From Nomia melanderi (lineage: Eukaryota > Arthropoda > Insecta > Hymenoptera > Halictidae), in NCBI RefSeq assembly GCF_051020985.1, contig NW_027475133.1:62001-126000 (forward strand): a stretch of 64,000 bases of DNA, given 5' to 3'. A program made the translations under genes and the position numbers. Shown piece by piece: positions 62,533 through 64,000 of the stretch. The notes under the pieces were generated by a model. The model did not search any database and was not told the DNA's origin. It saw only the letters and a list, made by a program, of their open reading frames with translations. The stretch's first letter is position 1, and each line of letters starts with the position of its first letter.

Positions 62533-64000
62533 GCCCTGGCGCATGAATCTGGGCAGCGGGAACGATCTCGGACCACCAGGGGCCGAGAAAACCACCGTCT
62601 AATGTGGCCGGACACTCAGGGTCAGGGGAAAATGCAATATATATCTGGTGATATCTCGGGTGCTATTAGAGATAGCGCGATAAATCAAATTGCATTGCCT
62701 GCAGGAGGCCCTGGCGCATGAATCTGGGCAGCGGGAACGACCTCGGACCACCAGGGGCCGAGAAAACCACCGTCTCATGGGGCCGGACACTCAGGGTCAG
62801 GGAAAAATCCAATATATATCCGGTGATATCCCGGGTGCTATTACAGATAGCGCAATAAATCAAATTGCATTGTCTGTAGGAGGCCCTGGCGCATGAATCT
62901 GGGCAGCGGGAACGACCTAGGACCACCAGGAGCCGAGAAAACCACCGTCTCATGGGGCCGGACACTCAGGGTCAGGGGAAAATGCAATATATATCTGGTG
63001 ATATCTCGGGTGCTATTAGAGATAGCGCAATAAACCAAAGTGAATTATGTGTAGGAGGCCCTGGCGCATGAATCTGTGCAGCGGGAACGTCCTCGGATCA
63101 CCAGGGGCCGAGAAAACCACCAACACATGAGGCCGGGCACTCAGGGTCAGGGAAAAATCCAATATATATCTGGTGATATCTCGGGTGCTATTACAGATAG
63201 CGCAATAAATCAAAGTGCATTGTCTGTAGGAGGCCCTGGCGCATGGATCTGAGCAGCGGGAACGACCTCGGTCCACCAGAGGCCGAGAAAACTACAGTCT
63301 CATGGGGCCGGTCACTCAGGGTCGGGGAAAAATCCATTATATATCTGGTGATATCTCGGGTGCCATTAGAGATAGCGCGATAAATCAAAGCGCATTGTCT
63401 GCAGGAGGCCCTGGCGCATGAATCTGTGGAGCGGGAACGACCTCGGACCACCAGGGGCCGAGAAAACGACCGTCTCATGGGGCCGGACACTCAGGGTCAG
63501 GGGAAAATCCAATATATATCTGGTGATATCTCGGGTGCTATTAGAGATAGCGCAATAAACCAAAGTGAATTATCTGCAGGAGGAACTTGCGCATGAATCT
63601 GTGCAGCAGGAACGACATCGGACCACCAGGGGCCGAGAAAATTACAGATTTTCGGTATCCGTCACACAATGTCATGTAAAAATCCAGCATATATCTGGTG
63701 ATATCTCGGGTGCTATTACAGATGGCGCAATAAATCAAAGTGAATTATCTGCAGGAGGCCCTGCCGCATGAATCTGGGCAGCGGGAACGGCCTCGGACCA
63801 CCAGGGGCCGAGAAAACCACCGTCTCATGGGGCCGGACCCTCAGGGTCAGGGAAAAATCCAATATATATCTGGCGATATCTCGGGTGCTATTAGAGATAG
63901 CGCAATAAACCAAAGTGAATTATGTGCAGGAGGCCCTGGCGGATGAATCTGTGGAGCGGGAACGACCTCGGACCACCAGGGGCCAAGAAAACAACCGTCT
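62533..64000. repeat. Mosaic satellite stretch to window end
   Basis: Type-A monomers related to 42.6-43.9 kb and 48.5-51.6 kb, with one type-B unit at 63,642 and the AGGAGGAACTTGCGC mark at about 63,578. The array is cut by the window edge in mid-monomer at 64,000. Confidence 0.85.

Larger units (their letters stand above)
1..64000. repeat. Tandem satellite DNA array, 175-bp monomer, spans entire window
   Basis: Seen directly: the same unit recurs every 175 bases from the first to the last base, always in the same orientation, with no unique sequence between copies. Landmarks in almost every unit, in order, are GATATCTCGGGTGCTATTA, AGATAGCGCAATAAA, GGAGGCCCTGGCGCATG, CAGCGGGAACGACCTCGG, CCAGGGGCCGAGAAAA, CATGGGGCCGGACACTCAGG and AAAAATCCAATATATATCTGG cut to its first bases. 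About 365 monomers are present. Known of such DNA: long head-to-tail arrays of nucleosome-sized units are typical of eukaryotic centromeric or heterochromatic satellites. Inferred: both ends of the array lie outside the window. The family is not one I can name. No stretch over 300 bases contains anything other than this repeat. Confidence 0.97.

Noticed and set aside
1..64000. Hundreds of open reading frames of 60-180 codons on both strands
   Set aside because: They recur with the monomer, overlap on opposite strands and mostly begin at GTG or TTG. The unit is 175 bp, not a multiple of three, so the frame shifts by one each copy and the TGA in GCGCATGAATC closes it. No codon pattern or domain is visible.
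1..64000. CRISPR array
   Set aside because: Repeats are contiguous 175-bp units with no unique spacers, and whole units rather than short repeats are conserved.
1..64000. Pol III promoter or tRNA-derived SINE
   Set aside because: No A-box and B-box pair at a plausible spacing, no poly-A tail and no target-site duplications; the units are strictly tandem.
1..64000. Plasmid, phage or bacterial origin of the sequence
   Set aside because: No ribosome binding sites, genes, tRNAs or insertion sequences are visible; 64 kb of pure tandem repeat is not expected in such genomes.

Overview
The whole 64,000-base window is one uninterrupted tandem satellite array. The unit is 175 bp and every copy is head-to-tail in the same orientation. 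I see no gene, RNA gene, transposon, CRISPR array or unique spacer. An array of this kind (hundreds of degenerate copies, nested higher-order repeats, a nucleosome-sized unit) points to centromeric, pericentromeric or other heterochromatic DNA of a eukaryote. I do not recognise the family and cannot assign a species; it lacks the CENP-B box of primate alpha satellite. A hand-built consensus is about 53% GC with about nine CpGs per unit.

The register is very stable. Following a conserved GATATC site from 81 to 63,875 gives 364 repeat intervals plus 94 extra bases, and the 16 small length changes I located sum to exactly +94. Nearly all diversity is therefore substitution, or gain and loss of whole monomers.

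Layout. Block A1 (1-13,607) recurs as A2 (18,077-31,333), differing by two single-monomer losses and scattered substitutions. Between them lie a mosaic stretch (13,608-15,865) and an exact 11-monomer tandem duplication (15,866-17,790 and 17,791-19,715) whose second copy runs into A2. Block C (28,340-33,515) overlaps the end of A2 and recurs at 34,990-39,640. From 39,641 to 54,383 the array is a mosaic containing a ~3 kb segment present twice (45,132-48,094 and 51,257-53,694) and a 5-monomer repeat near 51 kb. From 54,384 there is a ~3 kb tandem duplication (E1/E2), then a nearly identical 9-monomer, 1,575-bp higher-order repeat (F1/F2, 59,383-62,532). The last 1.5 kb returns to the 43-51 kb type of monomers.

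On top of this block structure lies a monomer-subtype structure. Most monomers (type A) share one sequence over an internal 47-bp segment; a minority (type B) carry a strongly diverged version of the same length. Adjacent B-B doublets recur six times over 53 kb inside a shared ~0.9 kb cassette, and single B units are spaced exactly 700 bp apart between 3.2 and 5.3 kb. A few monomers are A/B recombinants. The best candidate for something new is this combination of an unassigned satellite family with a mosaic segment, visible recombinants and several nested higher-order repeats. I found no evidence for a protein-coding or enzymatic system.
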